Below, in pieces: positions 6,137-12,514 of a stretch of DNA of 12,514 nucleotides. The position numbers were made by a program, and so were the translations under genes. The DNA comes from Thermodesulfobacteriaceae bacterium (GTDB lineage Bacteria > Desulfobacterota > Thermodesulfobacteria > Thermodesulfobacteriales > Thermodesulfobacteriaceae), in assembly GCA_015494725.1 (NCBI GenBank), contig WGAR01000042.1, positions 1 through 12,514 of the forward strand. Direction: 5' to 3'. The notes under the pieces were generated by a model. The model had not been told where the DNA came from. It made no database searches and worked only from the letters and a program-made list of their open reading frames with translations. Numbering within the stretch: position 1 is the first letter of the stretch; every line of letters begins with the position of its first letter.

Positions 6137-7549
6137 TTAGATGTCGAAGTAGAGATAGAACTCGTAGGGATGGGGCCGCAGACGGACCTGATCGGCCTCG
6201 TTCTCCCGCTTGTACCGGATCCAGGTTTCGATGAGATCCTCGGTGAAGACCCCGCCCTTGAGCAGGAAGTCGTGATCTTCTTCCAGGGCCTGCAGGGCCT
6301 CCTCCAGTGAGGCCGGAGTGGTGGGAATATTCTTCAGTTCCTCCGGAGGCAGGCTGTAGAGGTCCTTGTCCATGGGTTCTCCGGGATCGATCCGGTTTTC
6401 GATGCCATCCAGGGCCGCCATGAGCATGGCCGCAAAGGCCAGGTAACCGTTACAGGAGGGATCCGGCGTCCGGAACTCGATCCGCTTGGCCTTGGGGCTG
6501 GGGCTGTACATGGGGATCCGGATGGCCGCGGAACGGTTCCGGCTGGAATAACACAGGTTGACCGGGGCCTCAAATCCCGGAGTGAGCCGCTTGTAGGAGT
6601 TGGTGGTGGGGTTGGTGAAGGCACAGATGGCCCGACAGTGTTTGAGAATGCCCCCGATGGCATAAAGAGCGATCTCGGAAAGACCGGCGTAACGGTCCCC
6701 GGCGAAGACGTTGGTATCGCCCTTCCAGATGCTGAAGTGGGTGTGCATTCCCGAACCATTGTCGCCGAAGATGGGCTTGGGCATGAAGGTTACGGTCTTG
6801 CCGTGCTTGTAGGCCACGTTCTTGAGGATGTACTTGAACCACATGAGGTTGTCACCCATCTTGACCAGCGGGGCGTAACGCATGTCGATTTCGGCCTGTC
6901 CGGCGGTGGCCACCTCGTGGTGGTGACACTCCACCTCGATCCCCACCTTCTGGAGATAGAGGGTCATCTCCGTACGCAGGTCCTGGAACTTATCCGAGGG
7001 AGGAACCGGGAAGTACCCTTCTTTGTGCCGGGGTTTGTAACCCAGGTTGGGGTTTTCTTCCCGTCCGGAGTTCCAGATTCCCTCGATGGAGTCCACGAAA
7101 TAGTAGGAATAATGGGCCGCGGAGTCGTACCGGATGTCGTCGAAGATGAAGAACTCGGCCTCGGGCCCGAAATAGGCCGTATCCCCGATGCCCGTGCTCT
7201 TCAGGTAAGCCTCGGCCTTCTGGGCCACGTACCGGGGATCCCGGGAATAAAGCTCCCGGGTAATGGGGTCCATTACGTTACAGATGAGAGAAAGGGTGGG
7301 TACCTCGCAGAAGGGATCCAGCACCGCGGTGTTGGGATCCGGCACCACGATCATGTCGCTTTCGTGGATCTCCTGCCAGCCCCGGATGGAGGACCCGTCG
7401 AAACCGAACCCCTCCTCAAAGGACTCCTCGGTGAGCTGTTCAATGGGCACACTGAAGTGCTGCCAGATACCCGGAAGATCCAGAAACTTGAGATCTACCA
7501 TCTTTACCCCGTTCTTACGCGCAAACTCCAGGACTTCTTTGGGCGTCAT
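6137..7549 (-). CDS. glnA: Glutamine synthetase, type I
   Basis: This enzyme makes glutamine from glutamate, ammonia and ATP as a dodecamer in the cytoplasm, the main route of ammonia assimilation. The 470 residues match GSI length (E. coli 469). Motifs: FDGSSIRGW (50-58), GPEAEFFIF (128-136), HHHEVATAGQAE (209-220), KPIFGDNGSGMHTH (258-271), NPTTNSYKRL (313-322), and MDKDLYSLPPEE, where Y398 corresponds to the Tyr adenylylated in beta-type enzymes. This suggests control by an adenylyltransferase (GlnE), which is not in the window. Its ATG overlaps the glnD stop (ATGA, 7546-7549), with AAGGAGG inside the end of glnD seven bases upstream. It is the last gene of glnB-glnD-glnA, followed by a hairpin terminator. 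Confidence 0.99.
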   Translation of the reverse strand: MTPKEVLEFARKNGVKMVDLKFLDLPGIWQHFSVPIEQLTEESFEEGFGFDGSSIRGWQEIHESDMIVVPDPNTAVLDPFCEVPTLSLICNVMDPITRELYSRDPRYVAQKAEAYLKSTGIGDTAYFGPEAEFFIFDDIRYDSAAHYSYYFVDSIEGIWNSGREENPNLGYKPRHKEGYFPVPPSDKFQDLRTEMTLYLQKVGIEVECHHHEVATAGQAEIDMRYAPLVKMGDNLMWFKYILKNVAYKHGKTVTFMPKPIFGDNGSGMHTHFSIWKGDTNVFAGDRYAGLSEIALYAIGGILKHCRAICAFTNPTTNSYKRLTPGFEAPVNLCYSSRNRSAAIRIPMYSPSPKAKRIEFRTPDPSCNGYLAFAAMLMAALDGIENRIDPGEPMDKDLYSLPPEELKNIPTTPASLEEALQALEEDHDFLLKGGVFTEDLIETWIRYKRENEADQVRLRPHPYEFYLYFDI

Positions 7550-9936
7550 GATGCAACCTCCTTTAGTTGGTTTTGTATTTTTTGTTGCAATCTCTCGGCC
7601 TCTTCGGCCGGAAGCTTTTCCCCTTCCCGGGTCTGGAGGTAAAAGATCTGCACTGCCAGATCCTCCTTTTCCGATACCAGGGCCTTGCCGATCATAAACC
7701 CACTTTTGGTTATTACATTAGCTATGCGGTAAAGTAAAGAAGGTTTTTCCGGGGTATAGATTTCGAGAAGGGTATAAAAGTCGGAGCTCTCCTGGTCCAC
7801 CCGGACCTCGGAATGGGGTTCCCTTTGAATGCGTGGTTCCAGGGAAAGGAGGGCTCCGGTCCTGCGGGAGATCAGCCCTTCCAGATCTTCCTCTCCCCGA
7901 AGGACCTTTCGGAAGAGGGAACTCCATTTTCGGAGTTCAGCCTCCGGGGACAGAGGTTCCACCAGAAACTCATCCACCGCCAGTCCCTGGGGCCAGGTGA
8001 AGGCCCGGACCCTGCGAATGCGAAAACCCGCGGCCAGGAAACTTCCGCAGAGATCGGCCAGGAGCCCGGGACGATCTCCGGAGACCACGAAAACGGCCCG
8101 CCCCTCGCGAAACGGGATTTCCTCCACCAGGAAATCCGGGGTTTCCTCCTGAAAGGTCTGAACCAGGGCACAGATGCGCTTGAGTACCGGGAGGTCATAG
8201 ATCTCCAGCTGGGGCAGGGGAATGCTTTCCGCGAGCTTCCGGGATACCTCCGCCAGGAGCCTTTCCCTTTTGGCCGCCAGATCCACGGCGGCCCCGGGAC
8301 GGGCCTCAAGGACCTTGCGGACCTTATGGTAGAGCTCTTCCAGGAGCTCAGCCTTCCAGGAGGTGAGAGCCCGGGGACCGGTGGCCCGGGCGTCGGCCAG
8401 GGTCAGGAGATAAAGGGCGGCAAGACGCCTCACCGTCCCCACCCGGAGAGCCACCTCTTCGGCCACCTTTTCCTCGGCCAGATCCCGACGCAGGGCCGTG
8501 TCAAAGAGCAGGAGGTGTTCCCGCACCAGAAAGACGATCTCCTCGGTTTCCTCGGGACTAAATCCGAAGCGCCCGGTCAGGGTCTTTACCTTTTCGGCCC
8601 CGGCCCGGGCATGCTGGGGTTCTCCCTTGGCGATGTCGTGAACCAAAGCCGCGAAGTAAAGGACCCGGGGATCCCGGACTTCCCTCCAGAGTTCCGGCCG
8701 TTCCTCCCGGAGCCGGTGCAGAGCCTCTACGGTAAGGAAGAGGTGTTCGTCCAGGGCGTAAAGATGATAGAGATCATACTGAACTTTTCCCTGGATCTTC
8801 CGGAATTCGGGCAGGAGATGAAAGAGGACCCCGGTGGTGCGCAGGGTACGGAGCATGGTCAGACTGTGTCTTTCGGTGAGGAGGTGAGGGAAGATCCGGG
8901 AGAGTTCCTGCAATTCCTCCTCCCGAAAAACCCGCCCCCGGAGATATTTGCGGAGGTCCCGGCTGAGGGGGCGTCCTTCTCGAGCCTGGATCTGAAAGAT
9001 CTCCCGCAGAAAGGCCGGACCGGAGACCGCAAGCTTAAAGGGGATACGATGGACCCCCTGGGGAAAATAGAGGTCCTCGATAAAGTCCATGAGATCTTCC
9101 ACCGTTTCCCGGATCACCGCAAAGGTCCGGAAAAGGTCGGAGATGAAGTTTTCGGTTCCGGAACGATCGGCCCCGTATCCCAGCCGGCGGGCTATCTCCG
9201 GCTGGTATTCCATGTAGAGGCGATCCACCTTCCTCTGACAGAAATGGTGAAGGGTATCTCTTACCTGATGGAGGAAGTTTACCGCTTCCCGGAGCCGGGC
9301 CGCCTCTTCCGGGGTGAGGAAACCCACCCGAACCAGGTCTTCCGGGGACTCCAGGCCGAAGACGATCCTCCCGGCCCAGAGCAGAAACTGGTAATCCCGT
9401 AAGCCCCCGGGCCCGTCTTTGAGATGGGGTTCCAGGAAATAGATTTCCTCTCCCACCCGAGCCAGCCGTTGCTCCCGCATGTTCTTCAGGCGGAGATAGA
9501 TCTCCTTGGTTCGACCGGAAATAAGCCGCTGGAACCCCCGGGTCAGTTCCTCGAAGAGGTCCCGGGAACCGTAGATCAGCCGGGCCGAAAGAAGGGCGGT
9601 GAGAAAGGTGGGATCCTGCAGGGCAAAATCCAGGGCCTCTTTGGGGGTGAAGATACGATAGGTGACCTCAAAGCCGTAATCCCACAGGGGATAGATTAAA
9701 CGCTGCAAAAAGAGCGCGAGATCCTTTTCCGCAAGCCCGGCATGGAGAAAGAGAAGATCCACATCGGAGCCGGCACAGAGATAACCCTCTCCGTAACCCC
9801 CCAGGGCCACCAGGGCCAGACTGCCCTCCAGCCCGGCCCTTTCCCGAAAAAGAGGATCCCACAAATCTTTCACAAATTTGTCAAAGTATATGCAGCGTTC
9901 CCTGGGGGTACCCTCCGTCTCGATCCCGGCCAGCAC
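7546..9936 (-). CDS. glnD: PII uridylyltransferase / uridylyl-removing enzyme GlnD
   Basis: GlnD senses glutamine and adds UMP to, or removes it from, PII (GlnB), controlling nitrogen assimilation. Domains in the 796 residues: a nucleotidyltransferase with GGYGEGYLCAGSDVDLL (46-62, catalytic D58/D60); the GlnD signature EPHLKDGPGGLRDYQ (169-183); an HD hydrolase domain with DEHLF (396-400), H433-D434 in LVHDIAKG and D515 in TLADARATG; and two C-terminal ACT domains, about 613-690 (VSGDRPGLLADL) and 721-793 (YTPEKPSLLYRI). It is shorter than E. coli GlnD (890), mostly at the N-terminus, but every catalytic block is present. The start is a GTG two bases after the glnB stop, without a strong Shine-Dalgarno site at ideal distance, so coupling to glnB translation is likely. 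The 3' end overlaps glnA by four bases. Confidence 0.97.
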   Translation of the reverse strand: MLAGIETEGTPRERCIYFDKFVKDLWDPLFRERAGLEGSLALVALGGYGEGYLCAGSDVDLLFLHAGLAEKDLALFLQRLIYPLWDYGFEVTYRIFTPKEALDFALQDPTFLTALLSARLIYGSRDLFEELTRGFQRLISGRTKEIYLRLKNMREQRLARVGEEIYFLEPHLKDGPGGLRDYQFLLWAGRIVFGLESPEDLVRVGFLTPEEAARLREAVNFLHQVRDTLHHFCQRKVDRLYMEYQPEIARRLGYGADRSGTENFISDLFRTFAVIRETVEDLMDFIEDLYFPQGVHRIPFKLAVSGPAFLREIFQIQAREGRPLSRDLRKYLRGRVFREEELQELSRIFPHLLTERHSLTMLRTLRTTGVLFHLLPEFRKIQGKVQYDLYHLYALDEHLFLTVEALHRLREERPELWREVRDPRVLYFAALVHDIAKGEPQHARAGAEKVKTLTGRFGFSPEETEEIVFLVREHLLLFDTALRRDLAEEKVAEEVALRVGTVRRLAALYLLTLADARATGPRALTSWKAELLEELYHKVRKVLEARPGAAVDLAAKRERLLAEVSRKLAESIPLPQLEIYDLPVLKRICALVQTFQEETPDFLVEEIPFREGRAVFVVSGDRPGLLADLCGSFLAAGFRIRRVRAFTWPQGLAVDEFLVEPLSPEAELRKWSSLFRKVLRGEEDLEGLISRRTGALLSLEPRIQREPHSEVRVDQESSDFYTLLEIYTPEKPSLLYRIANVITKSGFMIGKALVSEKEDLAVQIFYLQTREGEKLPAEEAERLQQKIQNQLKEVAS

Positions 9937-9938
9937 GT

Positions 9939-10277
9939 CTAAAGGGCCTCTTCTCCTTTCTCTCCGGTGCGGATACGGATGGCTTCCTCGATAGGATAGA
10001 TGAAGATCTTCCCGTCGCCGATCTTCCCGGTGCGGGCGCTTTTTATGATCGCCTCCACCACCCGTTCCACCATCTCATCCGGCACCACGATCTCCATCTT
10101 GATCTTGGGCAGGAAGTCCACCACGTATTCCGCCCCGCGGTAGATTTCTTGATGTCCCTTCTGTCGGCCGAACCCCTTTACCTCGGTCACCGTCATCCCC
10201 TGGACCCCTACCTCGGCCAGGGCCTCCTTGACCTCTTCCAGCTTAAAGGGTTTGATAATGGCCTCGATCTTCTTCAT
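9939..10277 (-). CDS. glnB: Nitrogen regulatory protein PII
   Basis: PII is a trimeric cytoplasmic signal protein that reads 2-oxoglutarate and ATP/ADP and controls nitrogen enzymes and regulators. ATG 10277 gives 112 residues, the canonical length, with AAGGAGG (complement of 10283-10289) five bases upstream. A GTG at 10283 in the same frame would overlap that site and is less likely. Y51 in RGAEYVVDF is the uridylylation site in the T-loop, and TGKIGDGKIFI (83-93) is the C-terminal PII signature. The conserved Y51, together with glnD directly downstream, says that it is regulated by uridylylation. It is the first gene of glnB-glnD-glnA and sits just behind a sigma-54-type promoter. Association with glnA rather than amtB favours GlnB over GlnK. 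Confidence 0.98.
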   Translation of the reverse strand: MKKIEAIIKPFKLEEVKEALAEVGVQGMTVTEVKGFGRQKGHQEIYRGAEYVVDFLPKIKMEIVVPDEMVERVVEAIIKSARTGKIGDGKIFIYPIEEAIRIRTGEKGEEAL

Positions 10278-10302
10278 CACCACCTCCTTCTAAGGGATTT
10301 TT

Positions 10303-10318
10303 AGCAAGATAGGTGCCT
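10303..10318 (-). promoter_or_regulatory. Candidate sigma-54 (-24/-12) promoter for glnB-glnD-glnA
   Basis: Reading the minus strand from 10318 to 10303 gives AGGCACC-TATC-TTGCT, against the consensus TGGCACG-N4-TTGCW. The invariant GG and GC are exactly 10 bases apart, GGCAC and TTGC are intact, and an A-rich stretch follows. Transcription would begin near 10292, giving a leader of about 15 bases just long enough to carry the glnB ribosome site. Sigma-54 promoters need an activator such as NtrC. No activator gene or obvious NtrC site is visible in the window. Confidence 0.75.
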
Positions 10319-10321
10319 ATC
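10308..10321. repeat. Short palindrome GATAGGTGCCTATC overlapping the sigma-54 promoter
   Basis: GATAGG and CCTATC are exact reverse complements around a central TG. The dyad covers the -24 element and the spacer of the promoter upstream of glnB. It could be a repressor or activator operator or a chance symmetry of the promoter sequence. It is too short to act as a terminator. Confidence 0.5.
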
Positions 10322-10356
10322 CTGTCCCGAGCCTCTCCGGGGAAACCTGCGCAAAC

Positions 10357-11241
10357 TCAAAGGTAAATCCTTTCCCCCTCCGGGAAGGAGTCCGCCTTTT
10401 CTTTACGAAATTGTAAACCCTCTGAAACTTTTTTCACATTTGTGGTAATATCGGAGCCGTCGGGATAGACTCCCAGGACCAGTCCCTCCAGATAGAGGCG
10501 GGAGTAGTCGTCATAGCGGAAGGAGAAGAGGTAGCCCTCGGTGAGGATCCGGGTCTGGAGATGGATCAGGCAGGTCTTGCGGAAGGTTTCGGCCCGGATG
10601 TAGTTTTGCACCAGCAGCCCCTCCTCTCCCGGGGTCTTTTCCAGGAGTAGCCAGGGTTCGATGCGATCCCGGGGTACGCATCCCACGATTTTGATCCTGG
10701 TGGCCCGGCGCGGGGGATGACGGGCGGAATCCTTGAGATAAAGCTCGCCCTGGTCATCGAAGTAAACCTCGCGAAAGGGGGCCCGGTGTCCGAAGACCGG
10801 AAAGGGGAGGCGATACTTCAGGGCCAGGTCGTAAAGCCTCACCCGAAGATTGCGGGGAGAGGGAGAGATCAGATGTCCCTCATGGGCCCGGGACAGAAGG
10901 TCCTCCCAGAAACGGGCCTCCAGTTCTTCCTTTTCCCGCAGGGACCTGCTCAGCCGGAGAAGGAGTTCCTGGATCTTGTTGCGAAGCGTGCGGCGGGAGA
11001 GTCTGCGAATATAGGCCTGACGATAGCGTCGAAAGGATTCGGGATTCTTGGCCAGGTTGAGGGCCTCGAAGGCCAGGTTCAGTTCCAGGGCCTTTTCCCC
11101 GGAACCGCCGGGAAGATCCGGATGGTGGACCTGCTGAAGGGTGCGATAGCAGGCCTTGACCAGCCGGAAGAGGCTCTCTTCGTCCAGTTCTTTTACTATC
11201 TGGGGCGATAGCCCCAGTATTTCAAAGGGATTACGCCGCAT
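10357..11241 (-). CDS. J-domain protein with an unrecognised C-terminal region
   Basis: The first 75 or so residues of this 294-residue protein form a J-domain: NPFEILGL (4-11), a helix ending in CYRTLQQVHHPDL with the HPD motif at 40-42, and a final helix with SFRRYRQAY (69-77). J-domains stimulate the ATPase of DnaK-type Hsp70. A strongly basic, then charged, helical region follows (about 78-115, possible coiled coil). After it comes a mixed alpha/beta region to the end that I do not recognise. There are no DnaJ zinc-finger CxxCxGxG repeats and no Gly/Phe linker, so it is not classical DnaJ or CbpA. It starts 11 bases after the transporter stop with no clear Shine-Dalgarno site, which suggests coupling or weak translation. 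It ends 79 bases before glnB. Substrate and role are unknown. Confidence 0.75.
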   Translation of the reverse strand: MRRNPFEILGLSPQIVKELDEESLFRLVKACYRTLQQVHHPDLPGGSGEKALELNLAFEALNLAKNPESFRRYRQAYIRRLSRRTLRNKIQELLLRLSRSLREKEELEARFWEDLLSRAHEGHLISPSPRNLRVRLYDLALKYRLPFPVFGHRAPFREVYFDDQGELYLKDSARHPPRRATRIKIVGCVPRDRIEPWLLLEKTPGEEGLLVQNYIRAETFRKTCLIHLQTRILTEGYLFSFRYDDYSRLYLEGLVLGVYPDGSDITTNVKKVSEGLQFRKEKADSFPEGERIYL

Positions 11242-11252
11242 GATATACCATT

Positions 11253-12455
11253 TTAAGGCCTATCCGGCTCCGGGGGAAGGCATCTCTTGATCACCGGAAT
11301 CAGCAGCAGAGGGGGAAGGGAGATCCAGAAGGTGAGGAAGAAGAAGCCCGCATATCCCAGGGCCTGGGCGCCGTAGCCCCCGGTGGCCCGGGCCAGGGTG
11401 AAGGAAAGGCTAAAGAGGGTGGAGAGCAGGGCATATTGACTGGCGCTCATGTCCTTGCGGCAGAGACGCATCAGGAAGGCCAGAAAGGCCGCGGTCCCCA
11501 GCCCGCCGGTAAAGCTCTCCACCAGCGAGGCCGCGTAAACCGCATATTTTCCCGAAGAGGGCAGGGCCGCATAGGCATACCCCAGGTTGGAAACGGACTG
11601 AGACATCCCCAGCATCCAGAGGGCCCGAAAAAGCCCCAGCCGCCGAACCAGCCCCCCGCCGATAAGCGACCCCAGAATGGTGGCCACCGTGCCCAGCGTT
11701 CCGGAAATCAATCCGATCTCCAGCCGACTGAACCCCCGGTCCACCCAGAAGGGATAGATCATGGACCCCATGGTGGCATCGCCGATCTTAAAGGTCAGAA
11801 CAAAAAGGAGGAAGACCCAGGCGTGCTCCCTGTTGAGAAAATCCTTTAAGGGTTCAATGTATTGTTTGATTATGCTGCTACTTTTTTTGCTCTTTGAGGG
11901 AAAGTGTAGGTCGGGCCAGAGGAGGACCAGGGCGCAGAGGGCCAGGAAGACCAGGGTGAGGGCCAGGAAGGCCGGAGCGAAACCCAGAAAATGGGAAAGG
12001 GCCACCAGTCCTCCTCCGGAGGCGATCATGGCCACCCGATAGGCCGAGACCCTTACCCCGTTAGCCGGGCCCAGTTCGTCCTCTTCCACCAGTTCGATGG
12101 TGTATCCGTCCACGGAGATGTCCAGGGTGGCCGAGGCGAGGGTGCAGAGAAAGACCAGGAGGAAATAGAGTCTTCCGGCCGGGGGGACCAGGGTCAGGAG
12201 ACCCACGGCCAGGGCCAGGAAGAGAAGGGCCCCGGCCATCCAGTGGTATTTGCGACCGTAACGATCCACCAGAGGGGCCCACAGGGGTTTCAGGCTCCAG
12301 GAAAGCCCGGCCAGGGAGAGGAGGCCGATCTCCACCAGATTCACCCCTCGGGTACGCAGATAGACCGGAAGACTCACATATACAAAGCCGAAGGGCAGGC
12401 CCTCGGCCAGATAAAGCAGACCCACCAGGACCATTTTCCGATAGAAACTCAGCAT
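11253..12455 (-). CDS. AmpG-like major facilitator superfamily transporter
   Basis: This 400-residue inner-membrane protein is hydrophobic throughout, with about 12 predicted helices. The AmpG-like features are YLAEGLPFGF in the first helix (15-24), the MFS loop LVDRYGRK (62-69), and ATLDISVDGY (109-118), which resembles the AT-D-x-x-x-D-A/G-Y motif of the AmpG / peptide-acetyl-CoA transporter group. A hydrophilic linker (about 184-212, PSKSKKSSS then NREH) divides the two halves. AmpG imports muropeptides for cell-wall recycling, but many relatives have unknown substrates, so I give no gene symbol. ATG 12455 abuts the stop of the upstream gene (TAAATG), with AAGGA about eight bases before it. 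The linker is encoded by a local AT-rich patch around 11850-11900. Confidence 0.88.
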   Translation of the reverse strand: MLSFYRKMVLVGLLYLAEGLPFGFVYVSLPVYLRTRGVNLVEIGLLSLAGLSWSLKPLWAPLVDRYGRKYHWMAGALLFLALAVGLLTLVPPAGRLYFLLVFLCTLASATLDISVDGYTIELVEEDELGPANGVRVSAYRVAMIASGGGLVALSHFLGFAPAFLALTLVFLALCALVLLWPDLHFPSKSKKSSSIIKQYIEPLKDFLNREHAWVFLLFVLTFKIGDATMGSMIYPFWVDRGFSRLEIGLISGTLGTVATILGSLIGGGLVRRLGLFRALWMLGMSQSVSNLGYAYAALPSSGKYAVYAASLVESFTGGLGTAAFLAFLMRLCRKDMSASQYALLSTLFSLSFTLARATGGYGAQALGYAGFFFLTFWISLPPLLLIPVIKRCLPPEPDRP

Positions 12456-12514
12456 TTATCGTTTCCTTAGGCGGGGGAGGAGGCAGGGGGTCCGGCGACG
12501 ATACTCTTCGTAGG
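12456..12514 (-). CDS. C-terminal end of an unidentified gene, possibly isoprenylcysteine methyltransferase-like (partial)
   Basis: Only 18 codons and a TAA (12456-12458) are inside the window. The frame is chosen because its stop directly abuts the ATG of the transporter (TAAATG), a usual operon junction. The peptide begins YEEYRRRTPCLLP and ends in basic residues. The pattern E-Y-x-x-Y/R-R-R-x-P-x-x-x-P is common at the C-terminus of the membrane isoprenylcysteine carboxyl methyltransferase / PEMT family. With so few residues this is a hint only. Confidence 0.4.
   Translation of the reverse strand, partial: YEEYRRRTPCLLPRLRKR

Noticed and set aside
6638..7642. 334-codon open frame on the plus strand opposite glnA
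   Set aside because: It is a shadow of glutamine synthetase. The many Val/Gly/His residues reflect antisense reading of the real codons.
7813..9402. 529-codon open frame on the plus strand opposite glnD
   Set aside because: No recognisable domain and skewed Gly/Pro/Gln composition. glnD is unambiguous on the other strand.
10322..10356. Possible terminator between the J-domain gene and glnB
   Set aside because: I found no stem longer than about four pairs and no T-run. Read-through from the transporter/J-domain genes into glnB remains possible.
10436..10450. CACATTTGTG as an activator or CRP-like half-palindrome upstream of glnB
   Set aside because: The arms are only four bases, the site is inside coding sequence, and it does not match the NtrC-site pattern.
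11880..11890. Run of seven T (A7 in the transporter message), possible slippage site
   Set aside because: The reading frame does not match a -1 slippery heptamer, and both halves of the transporter are in one continuous frame, so no frameshift is needed.

Overview
The window (about 12.5 kb, GC-rich at an estimated 55-60%) is a dense stretch of a bacterial chromosome with almost no non-coding DNA. Predicted proteins are rich in Arg, Glu and Leu, Shine-Dalgarno sites are strong (AAGGAGG type), and several genes overlap by ATGA. FixC/FixX, a PglB-type oligosaccharyltransferase and a sigma-54-like promoter in front of glnB together suggest a thermophilic anaerobe related to Thermodesulfobacteria or the deltaproteobacterial lineages. 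That placement is inference from gene content and composition, not a database match.

Left part, plus strand (1-3016): the C-terminal end of a FixC-like flavoprotein, the ferredoxin-like FixX, a PglB/STT3 oligosaccharyltransferase whose start lies inside fixX, and a small cupin protein. They look like one transcription unit. Converging on it from the minus strand are ndk and thiL (3046-4379), coupled by an ATGA overlap.

Middle part (4380-6129): ndk and a soluble GAF-domain histidine kinase are transcribed divergently. I read two sigma-70-type promoters that share the same -35 segment (TTGTCA on plus, ATGACA on minus), each with a 17-nt spacer. This moves the kinase start to a GTG at 4493. The kinase overlaps a stand-alone receiver-domain response regulator by ATGA, and a strong hairpin (6104-6129) separates the regulator from the converging glnA.

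Right part, minus strand (6137-12514), in transcription order: the end of a possible isoprenylcysteine-methyltransferase-like gene, an AmpG-like MFS transporter, a J-domain protein with an unrecognised C-terminal region, then glnB-glnD-glnA. The last three form a compact nitrogen-control operon: PII signal protein, its uridylyltransferase/sensor, and glutamine synthetase. The PII uridylylation Tyr (Y51), the GlnD nucleotidyltransferase and HD residues and the glutamine synthetase adenylylation-type Tyr (Y398) are all present. A close match to a sigma-54 (-24/-12) promoter lies immediately upstream of glnB, as expected for NtrC-type nitrogen control.

Most of the window is recognisable core metabolism and signalling. 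I found no CRISPR array, tRNA/rRNA, insertion sequence or phage gene. The points most worth a second look are the sigma-54 promoter with its overlapping palindrome, the shared -35 divergent promoter, the kinase with Lys after its phospho-acceptor His, the N-glycosylation enzyme inside an electron-transfer operon, and the J-domain protein.
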